From Leguminivora glycinivorella (Eukaryota; Arthropoda; Insecta; Lepidoptera; Tortricidae), in the NCBI RefSeq assembly GCF_023078275.1, contig NC_062974.1, forward strand, positions 26,262,110-26,326,109: a DNA stretch of 64,000 nt, given 5' to 3'. Positions 8,687 through 18,654 of this stretch are shown piece by piece (within the stretch, counting starts at the first letter, position 1; the number at the start of each line of letters is the position of its first letter). The translations under genes and the position numbers were made by a program. The notes under the pieces are model-generated. The model worked only from the letters and a program-made list of their open reading frames with translations. It was not told the origin of the DNA and made no database searches.

Positions 8687-10654
8687 ATTATGTTATTCTT
8701 AAGGTTTTCACATTTATTCTTTCATTTATTATGTATGAAAATGAAAACCTACCAAGTGGCTTTAATTAATTAATATTTAAGCTTGCTCTTATGTAAGCAT
8801 ATAACGTAACCTTAAATGTAAACAAGACAAACAGGAGTGTAGGTGAACAAAAGAGCAAGTTTATGATGACTATTATACTCCAGGCAAAAAATATGCACAC
8901 ATGTGCGCGGGGCCACGGCTAAGACAAAAAAAATGACAGCTGCAGTTCTTATCAGTTTCGGTACATTAAGTAATACTTTTAGATAGTATATTCCTTTATA
9001 GCACTGTATTGTTTGACGAACGAGCTCAGCTATCTTACTGTGGTGGTATTTTGCAAATAATAAGCGCAGTTCCACCACGTGGTAATAAAGACGGTAAAAT
9101 TTACGAGCAGCCTTTTGTACGTGAAGCTGAGTGAAGTGAGCGATGTGTTATTTTTACATTTTAGGATTTTTTATTTAATCTGGATGAGGCAGTTTAGAAT
9201 TTTAGTTTATTTCAATTAGTCACTTGTAAGATCCCAGTTGATCAACACTTGAAGGCCTTGACATTTTACTTTAGCGGTGAATTTAAAAGTTATTGTCTTG
9301 TTGTTTTGTTAATTTTTTGTATTGTTACTGTTAATGTTTGAAACTCTTAACAACGAAGAAAAGTTTGATGTGGAGATATGCCACCAGAGTCGGAGATTCA
9401 ACTTTATGTAGTCTCTGCAAGGATCGGACAAACAATGAGTTTCCGTGTCGTCATGGTACTACAGGATCTATCGCGAGGCATTTGACGTCAGTTCATTTGA
9501 AATCTGCTGTTACTGTTACGACATCAAACGAGTAAGTCAATTTTTTAAATAGGTGTAATCCATAATAAGTAAATGAAAGCAGCAAAGGTCTAAGTTTAAA
9601 TACCATGAAAAAATAATTTTAAAGTTATTGCATGTAAATAGTATAACGAAGCTCACTTTATTAAGCAGTGCCTATTTATTATTTTTGAAACAATATATCA
9701 GTCATAAAACAGTGTTTACATCTTAATAAAATGATAATCCTGCGCCTTGAACCCTCTTAAAGTAGACTTTTTTTTACTACCATCAATCTTATTACTATAT
9801 AACGTAATTACACTAATTACCTAATTAAATAGTGGCTATAACAGTTAAGTAAGTTCACGTAAAATGTATAACATAATTATTAACTAGGTATGTGTTAAAA
9901 TTACGTTTCCGTGGATGTCATCCTATCGTCACATTCTTAATTTTTATACTAAATTGACAAATGTCTTACTCCTTGCATCAATAATCATGGTATAGTGCCA
10001 TTTTAATAAACATAAAAGTAATATTTTAGTGAAAGTATAAGCATTTTTTGAATTTGTACTCGAAGCGTCGGTTGTAGCGTAGAGACAATGCTAACAGTGG
10101 TTATTTAATAATAAGTCGAATTTAGAATTATAACTGTTGAAAACCTTTGGATAGAGTAAAAAACTCAAATGACTGGAAGGAAACTTTATCTGAAACGGTT
10201 ACCAAATCTAGCAGTTACCCTTACAAAAGGTTACCTACCCATATCGTTGGTATTTTTATAACCACTTCTAAATTAAGCCTATCGGAAACCCCGGATCGTT
10301 TATTTGGTTATATTTATTTATTACTTACATATTAATATTTGAAAAACCGCAGTATTGAATATAAATTTTAATTCAAAAGTAATTAAGATATAACCTCACG
10401 ATACCTACATTTTTATTCATAACTTATAGAGACTGCATCCGATCTTATCTTCTCTCATGAAACGCCGCTGGCGGACCGAACGGGCGTGTCACGTGAATTC
10501 GTACGTACGTACGGACGGATCTACGAACGTACGTACCCTAATTTCACGTGATTTATTTTCACGTGACGAACGAACCAGAAATCCGTTGCCGTGTATCACG
10601 GCAACGTGCGTACGGCTACGTGTTCACGATACACGGTCACGACCGGGAGCCCTA
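8687..10654 (+). mobile_element. hAT element of the TAGGGCTC family, copy 1 (one end only)
   Basis: This stretch is an inverted, near-identical copy of sequence in 48206-50880. Its right end is GAGCCCTA at 10647-10654, the same terminus (TAGGGCTC when reversed) that begins the complete copy at 48206. Before that end lies a dense subterminal block (about 10490-10640) of ACGTACGT and CACGTGA palindromes. The left part is cut by the BEL element at 8686 and must continue left of the window. Relative to the complete copy it lacks 208 bp (copy 2 positions 48876-49083), the 510-bp MITE and everything beyond 50900. It carries the BED-finger exon at 9335-9531. Confidence 0.85.
9335..9535 (+). pseudogene. 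BED zinc-finger exon of a hAT transposase
   Basis: The open stretch reads ...KKSLMWRYATRVGDSTLCSLCKDR... then RHLTSVH, giving C-x2-C and H-x4-H zinc ligands with the aromatic start typical of BED fingers, which head many hAT transposases. It is about 60 residues long and runs into GTAAGT at 9532-9537, a perfect splice donor overlapping the in-frame stop, so it looks like an exon. The only in-frame ATG is at 9368; otherwise it would need an upstream acceptor. No DDE catalytic or dimerisation (hATC) region is visible nearby, so no complete transposase is present. The inverted copy at 49533-49730 keeps the same frame but has Trp for the second Cys. Confidence 0.7.
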
Positions 10655-11174
10655 GTTTTGATCGGCGTTTAGCCACAAGATGTATATAATAGTACAAGTG
10701 GTTTATCTTTAACGATTGTCATTTTTGTCGGGTCGGTCGGTCGCTACTGCGCGGACAACACTGTCGAATTCTACTCCCGTCGTATTATTCTTTTAAAAAT
10801 GTGCAAAGTGATTATTATATATTGTGCTATACACCGTTTTATAGCTGTGAAAGTGTTCTTCAAAATGGTGTTTACTTCATAAATAAACTCCAAGCGGTTT
10901 GGACGCTATAGCGATAAACATTTTAAAAATTGTAATCCAACCGTCGCGTCGCGAACCAACAACACACAGCGCGCTAGCGGTGCGCGAGTATTCGACGTCA
11001 TCGTGCCCTTGAGTCACCGTCGTCACCGACGTTATCGCGCGCGGACCGGTTGCATCGCAGCGGCTGGACGCTTTACACTGCTGCTTCGAGGTACATTGCT
11101 TGCTGCTTGCCAGAGCGAGCATTAAATAAACAAAATAATTTTGCAGTCACTAATAAAGACCCGATACCTACACA

Positions 11175-12494
11175 ATGAAGTGTTTAGCGTGCGACAAAGA
11201 CACTGACCCGCTGGAGCGCCTATTTTGTTCTCAGTGCAAAGGCTGCTATGACTTCAAATGTCTTAATATGACACAGACTTTTTACTCAGAAAATGCAAAT
11301 GTTTTAAAAACAGTATGGAAATGTCCATCATGCGAACTAATTACCCGCCGACGGCATAACGATAGCACATTAGCGTCCCCGGCCGGCCTAAAACAACTAG
11401 ACCGGCGGTACGAGCATGTAAAATATGGCATGCCAGTGGTACCGAACACTACAAACACTATGGAAAACGACAGCATTATGTCTGTGGAGGATATTGCCGA
11501 GGAAGACTCCATTTCGGTAAGCCGTGTCCTTACCTCAGATACCGAGTCATTAATGCACCAAGGAAATACATACCCGAACTCTGAATGTACAATCATATTG
11601 AGTGAGCTAAGAGCATTTCGCCAACAAGTAATGACTATGCTTCATAATCAAAATTCACAACTGTGTGCTGTTCAAAATGATATAAAACAACTCTCAAGTA
11701 ATCACAATATCTTACGAAACGATGTTAATAAGCTAAGTAGAACTGTAGATAATGTGACAAAGAACTACGACTCCTTGTCCATGATAGTGGAAAGTAACAC
11801 AATACGCATACAAGAAATGGAACAAAAAATACAAAATTCCCTAGACTCGAACCCAGACCGACCTGTAAGCAACAAATTACCAGGTTTACCAAATCTACAA
11901 TTGGGCAGCAATGTTTCAGCTTCGAATGAGGTGCCGCCTGTAACTTCGGAGGTGTCAAATATGCCTGAACTTGTGAGTAATGCAACTTCATACTTCTTTG
12001 ATAAAACAACAGTCGAATTACATACAACCCCAGAAACAAACAACGCTGACAACGGCAACGCCAATATGCAGTTAAATGACCGGGCGAACAAACGTAATCG
12101 CACTAGACGCCCAGTAATTAGGGCAACAGGCGACGTTGATGACCACCTTAAGGTATTAGAGCCGCTGAAATATATTCATGTATGGAATTTTCATTCAGAG
12201 ACTACTGAGGAAGACCTTAAATCGTATCTAAATCGGAAGAAATCGTCCAACTCGTATACTGTCAAGAAACCTGATCCTAGCCACACAACACACTGTTGCT
12301 TTATCATAGGCGTCCCATACCAAGATTTTAGCTTCTTTATGTCACCTGAAAACTGGCCCAAGAACACGGCGCTACAAGAATGGTTTATGAACAAAAATAA
12401 AAATACATCAACATCCAAAAGAAGACCGCAAATATTAAGAACAACGAATGTAGGGCGCACTTTTTTTCGTACAGAAACCCCTAAAAAGCAGTAA
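11175..12494 (+). CDS. LINE ORF1 protein with PHD-like finger and coiled coil
   Basis: 439 residues. A cysteine cluster C3-x2-C6, C18-x2-C21, C29, C50-x2-C53 with Trp48 before the last pair matches a PHD finger, except that the usual His before C29 is Asp26. A heptad-like region rich in N, Q and L follows at about 141-220, probably a coiled coil for trimer or oligomer formation. A C-terminal block at about 333-404 (YIHVWNF... to ...NWPKNTALQEWF) resembles the nucleic-acid-binding domain of LINE ORF1 proteins. It is known for the family that ORF1 binds element RNA and helps form the retrotransposition particle; that role is inferred here. The ATG follows a leader with several short frames. The frame is intact. 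Confidence 0.85.
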   Translation: MKCLACDKDTDPLERLFCSQCKGCYDFKCLNMTQTFYSENANVLKTVWKCPSCELITRRRHNDSTLASPAGLKQLDRRYEHVKYGMPVVPNTTNTMENDSIMSVEDIAEEDSISVSRVLTSDTESLMHQGNTYPNSECTIILSELRAFRQQVMTMLHNQNSQLCAVQNDIKQLSSNHNILRNDVNKLSRTVDNVTKNYDSLSMIVESNTIRIQEMEQKIQNSLDSNPDRPVSNKLPGLPNLQLGSNVSASNEVPPVTSEVSNMPELVSNATSYFFDKTTVELHTTPETNNADNGNANMQLNDRANKRNRTRRPVIRATGDVDDHLKVLEPLKYIHVWNFHSETTEEDLKSYLNRKKSSNSYTVKKPDPSHTTHCCFIIGVPYQDFSFFMSPENWPKNTALQEWFMNKNKNTSTSKRRPQILRTTNVGRTFFRTETPKKQ

Positions 12495-15387
12495 TAGTAA
12501 TATATACTACCAAAACGTAAGAGGCCTGAAAGGTAAAGTACTGCAGACGTATAACGCTTTGACTATCTTCGAATCCGATATAGTGGCACTTACCGAAACG
12601 CGGTTGGACTCCACAATAGCAGACTCTGAAGTGTTTCCGGATGCGTGGAGCGTGGTGCGGGGTGACCGCCTCGGCCGCGGGGGCGGCGGTGTGCTGCTTG
12701 CGGCTCGCGCGCCGTACACTCTGCGGGAGCTGGACTGCGGCGCTCATCCACAGGACGAGATCGTTTGCGCACTTGTCACCAAGGGACACATACGCTTTGT
12801 CTTGTGTGTCCTCTATTTAGCGCCTGGTATACCTGATTGTCGTTATCATTCTGCCTTCCAATGCATTGAGATGTTAATAAATACTTACTCTTACCCCACT
12901 ATAGTTGTTGGCGACTTTAATCTATACTCAGCCTCTGTAGGTGTCAAAACCGCATATGAAAACTTCCTATATTATTGTAACTTAACTCAGGAAAACAATG
13001 TTCTGAACAATCTTAATAGAATACTAGATTTGGTGCTATCCAATGAAGCAATTACTCAAACTACTGTAATGGAAGCTGTAGCTGGCCTAGTCTCTGTTGA
13101 AAAATACCACCCCCCTCTAAATATAGTGATCTCAGTCCCAACAATATTTCATTGTCATAAGCAGTCAATACCTCCAAATTCCAATCAATCAAACACCAAC
13201 ACACAACCCACAACTAGAAATTACCGTAAAGCGAATTATTCTCTTCTTTACCATAAACTTGCGAATACTGATTGGTCTATATTAGGAAATATAAGTGACG
13301 TTAATGAATGTTCCAAACACTTTTATACCATCATCAATCAGTTGCTTACAGAATGTGTCCCGTTAAAAAACCATAAAAAAAGAACACAAATACAACAATA
13401 CCCCCCCTGGTTCTCTCAAGACCTCATACATCTAAACAAAGTTAAAAACGAATATCATAGGTTATATAAACAGTCCGGCAATCAGTTGTACTACGCATTT
13501 TTTTCATATTATCGTAGAATGCTTAATGTTCGGATTGAGGATGCAGCCCGATCCTTCGTCACCAAATTACAAAATGACATCGTACGGGACCCGTCTTCAT
13601 TCTGGTCATATATAAAAAGCAATCGGCGGTCGAATCAACCAGCAACATTTGGCGATATGGCCCCTGATGAGGTTGCGAATGCTTTTGCAGATTTCTTTAA
13701 AAGCGTTTTCTTACAAAATGCACCAACTCTGAACGTTGAGGCAGCATGTGCTGCTACCAACATCGAACAAGTCCCCTCAAATAATCGTAACATAATAATT
13801 GACCGCATCACTGATGACGATATTCGTTCGGCCATAAATCGCTTACGGCCAAAACATACTCAGGGGCCAGATGAAATACCCCAGTTCATTGTCAAGGACT
13901 GTCGCGAAGCTTTCATTCAGCCACTTAAATATATATTTAATCTGTCGTTAGTAAGTAAAGTCTACCCAGAGGAATGGAAAATAAGTAAAGTGCTTCCTAT
14001 TCATAAATCAGGACTTAAGTCTGATGTTCATAACTATAGACCAATCGCAGTTCTTTCTATATTCGGGAAGATCTTTGAGACAATCATATACACAAAAATC
14101 TACAAACAGTTGAATGGATGGTTTTGTGACGAACAGCACGGGTTTCTACCAAAGCGTTCCACAACATCGAATCTTCTAAATATTGTGACCTTAATAGCCA
14201 AAAACCTAGACCAGAAGAAGCAAGTGGATGTCGCGTACTTCGATTTCCAGAAGGCATTTGATAAAGTGGATAGCGACATTTTGCTCAAGAAGCTGTACAT
14301 GGCTGGGTTTTCTATTGATCTCCTCCAATTTATGGCCAGCTATCTCTCAAACAGATACCAGTTTGTCCAGTACGAGGGCTCGCGGTCGGCACCGTTCTTG
14401 GTGGGATCGGGAATAGGACAGGGCAGTAGCCTCGGTCCTTTGCTGTTTCTTGTCCTTATCAATGACCTGCCGGCTGTGGTCACGTATTCGGCGTGCTTGC
14501 TGTTTGCCGACGATTTGAAGCTGGCACTACCCATTGAAACACCTCACAACTCCACACAATTTCAGTCGGATATTGACGCTGTATGTATGTGGGCACAAAG
14601 GAATAGTCTCGCCCTTAATGAGGATAAGTGCTCAGTGATGTCCTACACACGTGCACGTGAGCCTATCTTACACCTAAATTATATCATAGATGCTAAACCA
14701 TTGAAACATGTGAATGAAGTTAAAGATCTTGGCACATGGTTTGACACTCGACTCACATTTAACTCACATATTACTAAGGTATGCAATGAAGCTAGAAGGT
14801 GCTTGGGATTTGTCATCAGACAGTCAAAATTATTTTCTAACCCGCAAGCAATTAGAGTCTTATATAATGCGTATGTCCGCAGCAAGTTGGAAACGAATGC
14901 TGCCGTTTGGAACCCTCATGAACACCAATATACGCTTCAATTGGAAAAGGTGCAGAAGTCATTTGTGCGACATTTGTACCACAAAGTACATGGACGATAT
15001 CCGTACCTCTACCCAACTCTCTTCATTCTCGGCATGGTAGACTACACGTCCCTCGAGTTTAGAAGACACATGTATCTAGTCAAATATCTCTTGACACTAA
15101 TTCGAGGACTAACAACCAACCCAGAGCTACTAGCACAAGTCCCAATAAGAGTTCCGCGTAGGTGCAACATACAGCTGCGAGCGAGGCACCGCGGCCTGTT
15201 AGCCATCCCGCCGACGCGCACACGTGCTCTCTCCTCGTCACCCCTTCACCTTGCTCTTAAGCTCATTAATGATATCCTAGCCAGCGACAGCTCCCTGGAT
15301 CTTTTTTTTTCCTCAGAGACAAAACTTTTGATGGCATCAAGCCGGTACCTAGAGACTCAAGTCACAAAAAGCTCTATCACACCTTGA
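12454..15387 (+). CDS. LINE ORF2: endonuclease and reverse transcriptase
   Basis: The frame is open from 12454 to the stop at 15387, about 977 codons, overlapping the end of ORF1 by 41 nt in the +1 frame. The protein similarity starts at about 12496 (SNIYYQNVRGLKGKV), where no ATG exists; the first plausible initiation would be internal or by reinitiation. Endonuclease motifs: LTETRLD near 12593 and GDFN at 12910-12921; the usual SDH-type motif appears as EKYHPP, an atypical form. RT motifs: FDFQKAFD at 14239-14262, GIGQGSSLGP (G where P is usual) and FADD at 14502-14513. It nicks target DNA and copies element RNA at the nick. No internal stop or frameshift is visible, so it may be active or only recently dead. 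Confidence 0.9.
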   Translation, partial: GALFFVQKPLKSSNSNIYYQNVRGLKGKVLQTYNALTIFESDIVALTETRLDSTIADSEVFPDAWSVVRGDRLGRGGGGVLLAARAPYTLRELDCGAHPQDEIVCALVTKGHIRFVLCVLYLAPGIPDCRYHSAFQCIEMLINTYSYPTIVVGDFNLYSASVGVKTAYENFLYYCNLTQENNVLNNLNRILDLVLSNEAITQTTVMEAVAGLVSVEKYHPPLNIVISVPTIFHCHKQSIPPNSNQSNTNTQPTTRNYRKANYSLLYHKLANTDWSILGNISDVNECSKHFYTIINQLLTECVPLKNHKKRTQIQQYPPWFSQDLIHLNKVKNEYHRLYKQSGNQLYYAFFSYYRRMLNVRIEDAARSFVTKLQNDIVRDPSSFWSYIKSNRRSNQPATFGDMAPDEVANAFADFFKSVFLQNAPTLNVEAACAATNIEQVPSNNRNIIIDRITDDDIRSAINRLRPKHTQGPDEIPQFIVKDCREAFIQPLKYIFNLSLVSKVYPEEWKISKVLPIHKSGLKSDVHNYRPIAVLSIFGKIFETIIYTKIYKQLNGWFCDEQHGFLPKRSTTSNLLNIVTLIAKNLDQKKQVDVAYFDFQKAFDKVDSDILLKKLYMAGFSIDLLQFMASYLSNRYQFVQYEGSRSAPFLVGSGIGQGSSLGPLLFLVLINDLPAVVTYSACLLFADDLKLALPIETPHNSTQFQSDIDAVCMWAQRNSLALNEDKCSVMSYTRAREPILHLNYIIDAKPLKHVNEVKDLGTWFDTRLTFNSHITKVCNEARRCLGFVIRQSKLFSNPQAIRVLYNAYVRSKLETNAAVWNPHEHQYTLQLEKVQKSFVRHLYHKVHGRYPYLYPTLFILGMVDYTSLEFRRHMYLVKYLLTLIRGLTTNPELLAQVPIRVPRRCNIQLRARHRGLLAIPPTRTRALSSSPLHLALKLINDILASDSSLDLFFSSETKLLMASSRYLETQVTKSSITP

Positions 15388-15721
15388 GCCCTATTGTGTT
15401 TTAAACTGTGCCATTCCAAAATACTAGTCAACTTAGTCATTCCTAAAACTATTAATTACACACTCATATTTATAATAATTAGGTAATAAATATAAACGTA
15501 CCTGACTGTTAGCATGTAAGATTTATCATTTGTCAGACTCAGACCTAATATTAGAATTAAATTCAATAAATAGATGATGTATAAATATAATTAATAAAAC
15601 ATTATTGTGCCTATAGAATAAGATAACTGTACCTAATTAATCCAAGTGTTAGCATGTAAGGTTTAACTGTTAATGCTAATGTTGAAATAATAAATAATAA
15701 TAAAAAAAAAAAAAAAAAAAA
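15388..15721 (+). other. 3' UTR and A-rich tail of the LINE
   Basis: This is AT-rich non-coding sequence with two copies of a GTTAGCATGTAAG-type phrase (about 15509 and 15648), then AATAAT units and a run of A. It marks the 3' end where target-primed reverse transcription begins. Confidence 0.75.
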
Positions 15722-16552
15722 TTCCCCTAAAAAAAAATTTTTTCTAGGCCGGCAGAAGCAAATAGTCGTTATTAGTCGCAAACGTTGAAAGTTGAAACTA
15801 CTGAAACTAGATTCAAACTTACGAGTATGTCACGTTCTATACCTAAAATGACCTTTGTCTCTACCGTGTATTACTGTTGACGGCATTGCCAACATAAAAG
15901 TGTTATTCTGATTTGTTATCTGTAGTAATATAAATGTAGCCAAGGATTGGTTACTTTTTTTATTATCTGTGTCTCTCTCTTTTCCAACTATGGCCGCCAT
16001 GAGCGGGTGCTTTTTTATATTGTAATTTGTGAAAGTACAATAATAAACCAGTGAAAATAACCAGCCCCTTTTTTAATGATACAATCCAACAAAGTAATAA
16101 ACTCGCCAATTACCGATAGTGCAGGTAAACTATATTCACGGAAAATGATGTTCATTGTATAGAGAAAGTCAAGAGCGCCTACGGTTACTTACTCGCTTCT
16201 CGCACCGCTCGCGGTTCACTATTGGAATCTTTCGCCTGCTCTGGTGTCAATTGACATTTCATATTTTTGAGTAGGTACTACTTTTTATTGTTTGGTTTGA
16301 AAGAACTCAATACTAAAAGATACACGTATTTTTTATTTTTCCAAAAACTGCTATTTTAATGAGAAAATCCCTTCTTATTACTACTTCGAGCAGAAAGAGC
16401 GTAAGTTACAAACGTCAAGACACAGCTTCGTGAGCGTGACGTCACATGTGTTGTTTCATACACATAAGAAAACGACAAAATCATTTCTAAAAAAAAGTTT
16501 TAACGGTCAGCTCAAACAGTCCGGTATGTCTGACTGTCAAGTGTCACTGTCA
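15722..16552. other. Unassigned spacer with repeat fragments
   Basis: No gene is seen. Around 16196-16245 the phrase GCTCGCGGTTC followed by TTGGAATCTTTCGC matches parts of the palindromic family at 26896-26945, so this is at least partly old repeat. Confidence 0.45.
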
Positions 16553-16984
16553 ACCAATAGTGAATGACTACGAACCATAGACTAAGCCATGACATTTTTA
16601 ATATCAGTTCAGTTCAGTTTTTAAAAATTAAATGGCTTCAGTCCATTGGGACTATTTCGCCAGTGTCAAGGTGATATGAGCTAATATTAGTAATTTTTGT
16701 ACGGTAAGTACGACATTCACAAATTACAGGGTACAATTTTGCACTTGTAAATTGATAGCTAGATTTTACAAGAACGTGGACTATCCGGCCGTTTACGACA
16801 AAAAAAGAGGCTAAACGCGTTTCGAGAACAATTCTTCATCAGCTTCTCACTACACCATTAGTTTACTGCATAATACGCTATCAATATTACACTTTAAACA
16901 ACAATGAGTAAAAGAAAAAAAATTATTCATGACCAATAGTGAATGACTACGAACCATAGACTAAGCCATGACATTTTTAATATC
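16553..16984. mobile_element. Penelope-like fragment flanked by a 53-bp direct duplication
   Basis: The 53 bases at 16553-16605 recur exactly, by eye, at 16932-16984. Between them lie 326 bases (16606-16931) that contain, on the minus strand, CTGATGAAGAATTGTTCTCG followed by AAAC, a phrase I associate with the terminal region of Penelope-like elements. There is no coding sequence. The long duplication fits an unusual insertion or a local template switch; I cannot tell which. Confidence 0.55.
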
Positions 16985-17299
16985 TTTGCTACGAACTGTG
17001 ATAAGTGTCACTGTCAAACTCAAGTGACATCCCAACTGGAAGATTTTTTTGTTATAGTGGCAGCTCTAAATCAGCTATTTGACGTCACTTCCCCTTTAAA
17101 CTATTTTTAAGATTTTTTATACTGAAAATACGGAAAAAAAATGTAAAAAATTATTTATGTGATCTACAAGCGTATATCTCGAAATGGTTTTCGATTTAGG
17201 GACATTGAAAATTTTGAAACGTTGTCAATTGGCACGTGCGGTTAATCAACAACATTGCCCTCTTGTAACGCAAAAAACTATTGCACATTTTAGTGTAAG
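16985..17299. other. Unassigned spacer
   Basis: No gene is seen. At about 17229-17285 a GGCACGTGCGGTTAA phrase followed by CAACA...TTGCCC...TTGTAAC matches 26952-27001, a fragment of the palindromic family. Confidence 0.4.
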
Positions 17300-17517
17300 G
17301 TACAGCGGGTCAATCTCGACTGGGGGGCAATTGTAACTAATCCAATTTTTCCATTATTACACTATGGTGTTGACTTCTACATGATTGTATCCTCTGAACA
17401 AGCCTACCATACATAACCGGCGGACACTCTATTTAATAATGCAAACATAGTAAAATATGAAAAAAATGGACTAGTTACGTTACATTTGTTCCCCAGTCAA
17501 GATTTGCCCCGCTGTGC
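17300..17517. mobile_element. MITE with GTACAGCGGG-type inverted ends
   Basis: The left end GTACAGCGGGTCAATCTCGA and the right end (reverse complement GCACAGCGGGGCAAATCTTGA) form imperfect inverted repeats of about 38 bp; the interior is AT-rich and non-coding. A related fragment with the phrase CTCTATTTAATAATGCAAAC occurs near 58847-58935. Confidence 0.65.
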
Positions 17518-18204
17518 GTTAAAAAAACCGTACCGTAAAATTTTTATTGAGTCATAGAATATGGTCACAAAATTTCACGCGAATCGCTTGAGCGAGACAT
17601 CCGGACATATGAGGGCAAATTGCTTGTCTTATCAAAATAAATTCAAACTTGTAACAAGTTTTTGAACCAGCATCAGCCTCAACACTTATAGCCTTTCGAT
17701 CGAGAGGGCTGAACCGAGAATATACATAGTTTAGAACCATAAAATCGTAAGCAAGTAGGAACATTTATGACTTTTTGGGTAATAATTATTAATTACAATT
17801 TTCCTGATACCACTTTCTGATGTAAAATGTCCGTCTAGGGCGTCTAGTCTAGTGTCTAGTCCCACCGCGAGCTAGTGATTTCTATAAAAATCAGAAGATT
17901 AATAAAAGAGACAATTTATGATTTAAAAATCGGGAGTGATTATATTTTGTTCGTTTTTATAGCCAAGCTCCCAATTTATGATTTAAAATCTGCGATCCAA
18001 CCCTTAATGAACCAAGAGGTCAACGACTTTAACAATCAAAGTACAGCGACCTCAGGAAACTCAGATCCAATTTCAACCAATTTCAAAAGCCGCGGGATAA
18101 CAAACAGTCTTACAAGTACAATGTAAATCAAATTTATTCAGCAAAATTGTCCTAAATTAGAGTTTTTCAAACCGCGGGTCGTGACCTTTAACCCGTTTAA
18201 CTCG
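17518..18204. other. Unassigned spacer
   Basis: No supported gene. The short frame at 17875-18126 has no recognisable domain. The phrase CCGCGAGCTAGT near 17864 resembles the end of the MITE at 38625. Confidence 0.4.
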
Positions 18205-18365
18205 CCAGGTGCCGGAGCCGAACGGCATTTCTGCGACGCGAAACGAAAACGAAACGCCGCGAAAGGTAGTCTGGCTCTGTCGCGCCAATACGCAAGAGCG
18301 ATAGAGATAGATATCTACGAGCGTTTCGTTTTGTGAGCGTTTTTGCCATTCGGCTAAGTACCCTG
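18205..18365. mobile_element. MITE of the AGCCGAATGGC family
   Basis: It starts GGAGCCGAACGGC and ends GCCATTCGGC, with the shared core TCTGGCTCTGTCGCG, CAATACGCAAGAGCG and AGATATCTACGAGCG. The same core recurs at 27423-27558, 33003-33075, 34361-34467, 36410-36535, 38138-38270, 38285-38383, 55350-55490 and twice at 60391-60712, in both orientations. It is non-coding; the open frames through it are by-products. Confidence 0.75.
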
Positions 18366-18654
18366 TCTGACAACGTTTTCACTGTTGTAATAATTAAATG
18401 ACGACCGACGTTGTAGGTCTACGGTTTAACTCGACTTGCTTTTTATTTGTCCGGGGCCTTATTCGAACCGCTTGTAAATGTCAAAGTCGCGTCATTTCAA
18501 AATCAACTGTTGATGTTCCTGTAATTTTGTGAAAAAATTTATGTGTGAATTTTTATTTGTCGAGTCAACTTTTGAAAAAAAAAAAATAGATTGATATTGG
18601 GTTGTAAACACCTGCGTTCGCAGCGTGGAGGTTCAGAATCCTAAAACTACAGTT

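Larger units (their letters stand above)
10663..15721 (+). mobile_element. CR1-like LINE, apparently full coding content
   Basis: An element with two long open frames (11175-12494 and 12454-15387) is followed by a short 3' UTR and an A-rich tail at 15702-15721 preceded by AATAAT units. The PHD-like finger in ORF1 and apurinic-type endonuclease plus RT in ORF2 are the arrangement of the CR1/Jockey group. The 5' end is uncertain: it lies somewhere between 10663 (after the hAT target duplication) and about 10800. I could not identify a target-site duplication. Confidence 0.85.

Noticed and set aside
12191..12789. Minus-strand frames of 60-112 codons over the LINE
   Set aside because: Antisense shadows of ORF1 and ORF2 without domains.
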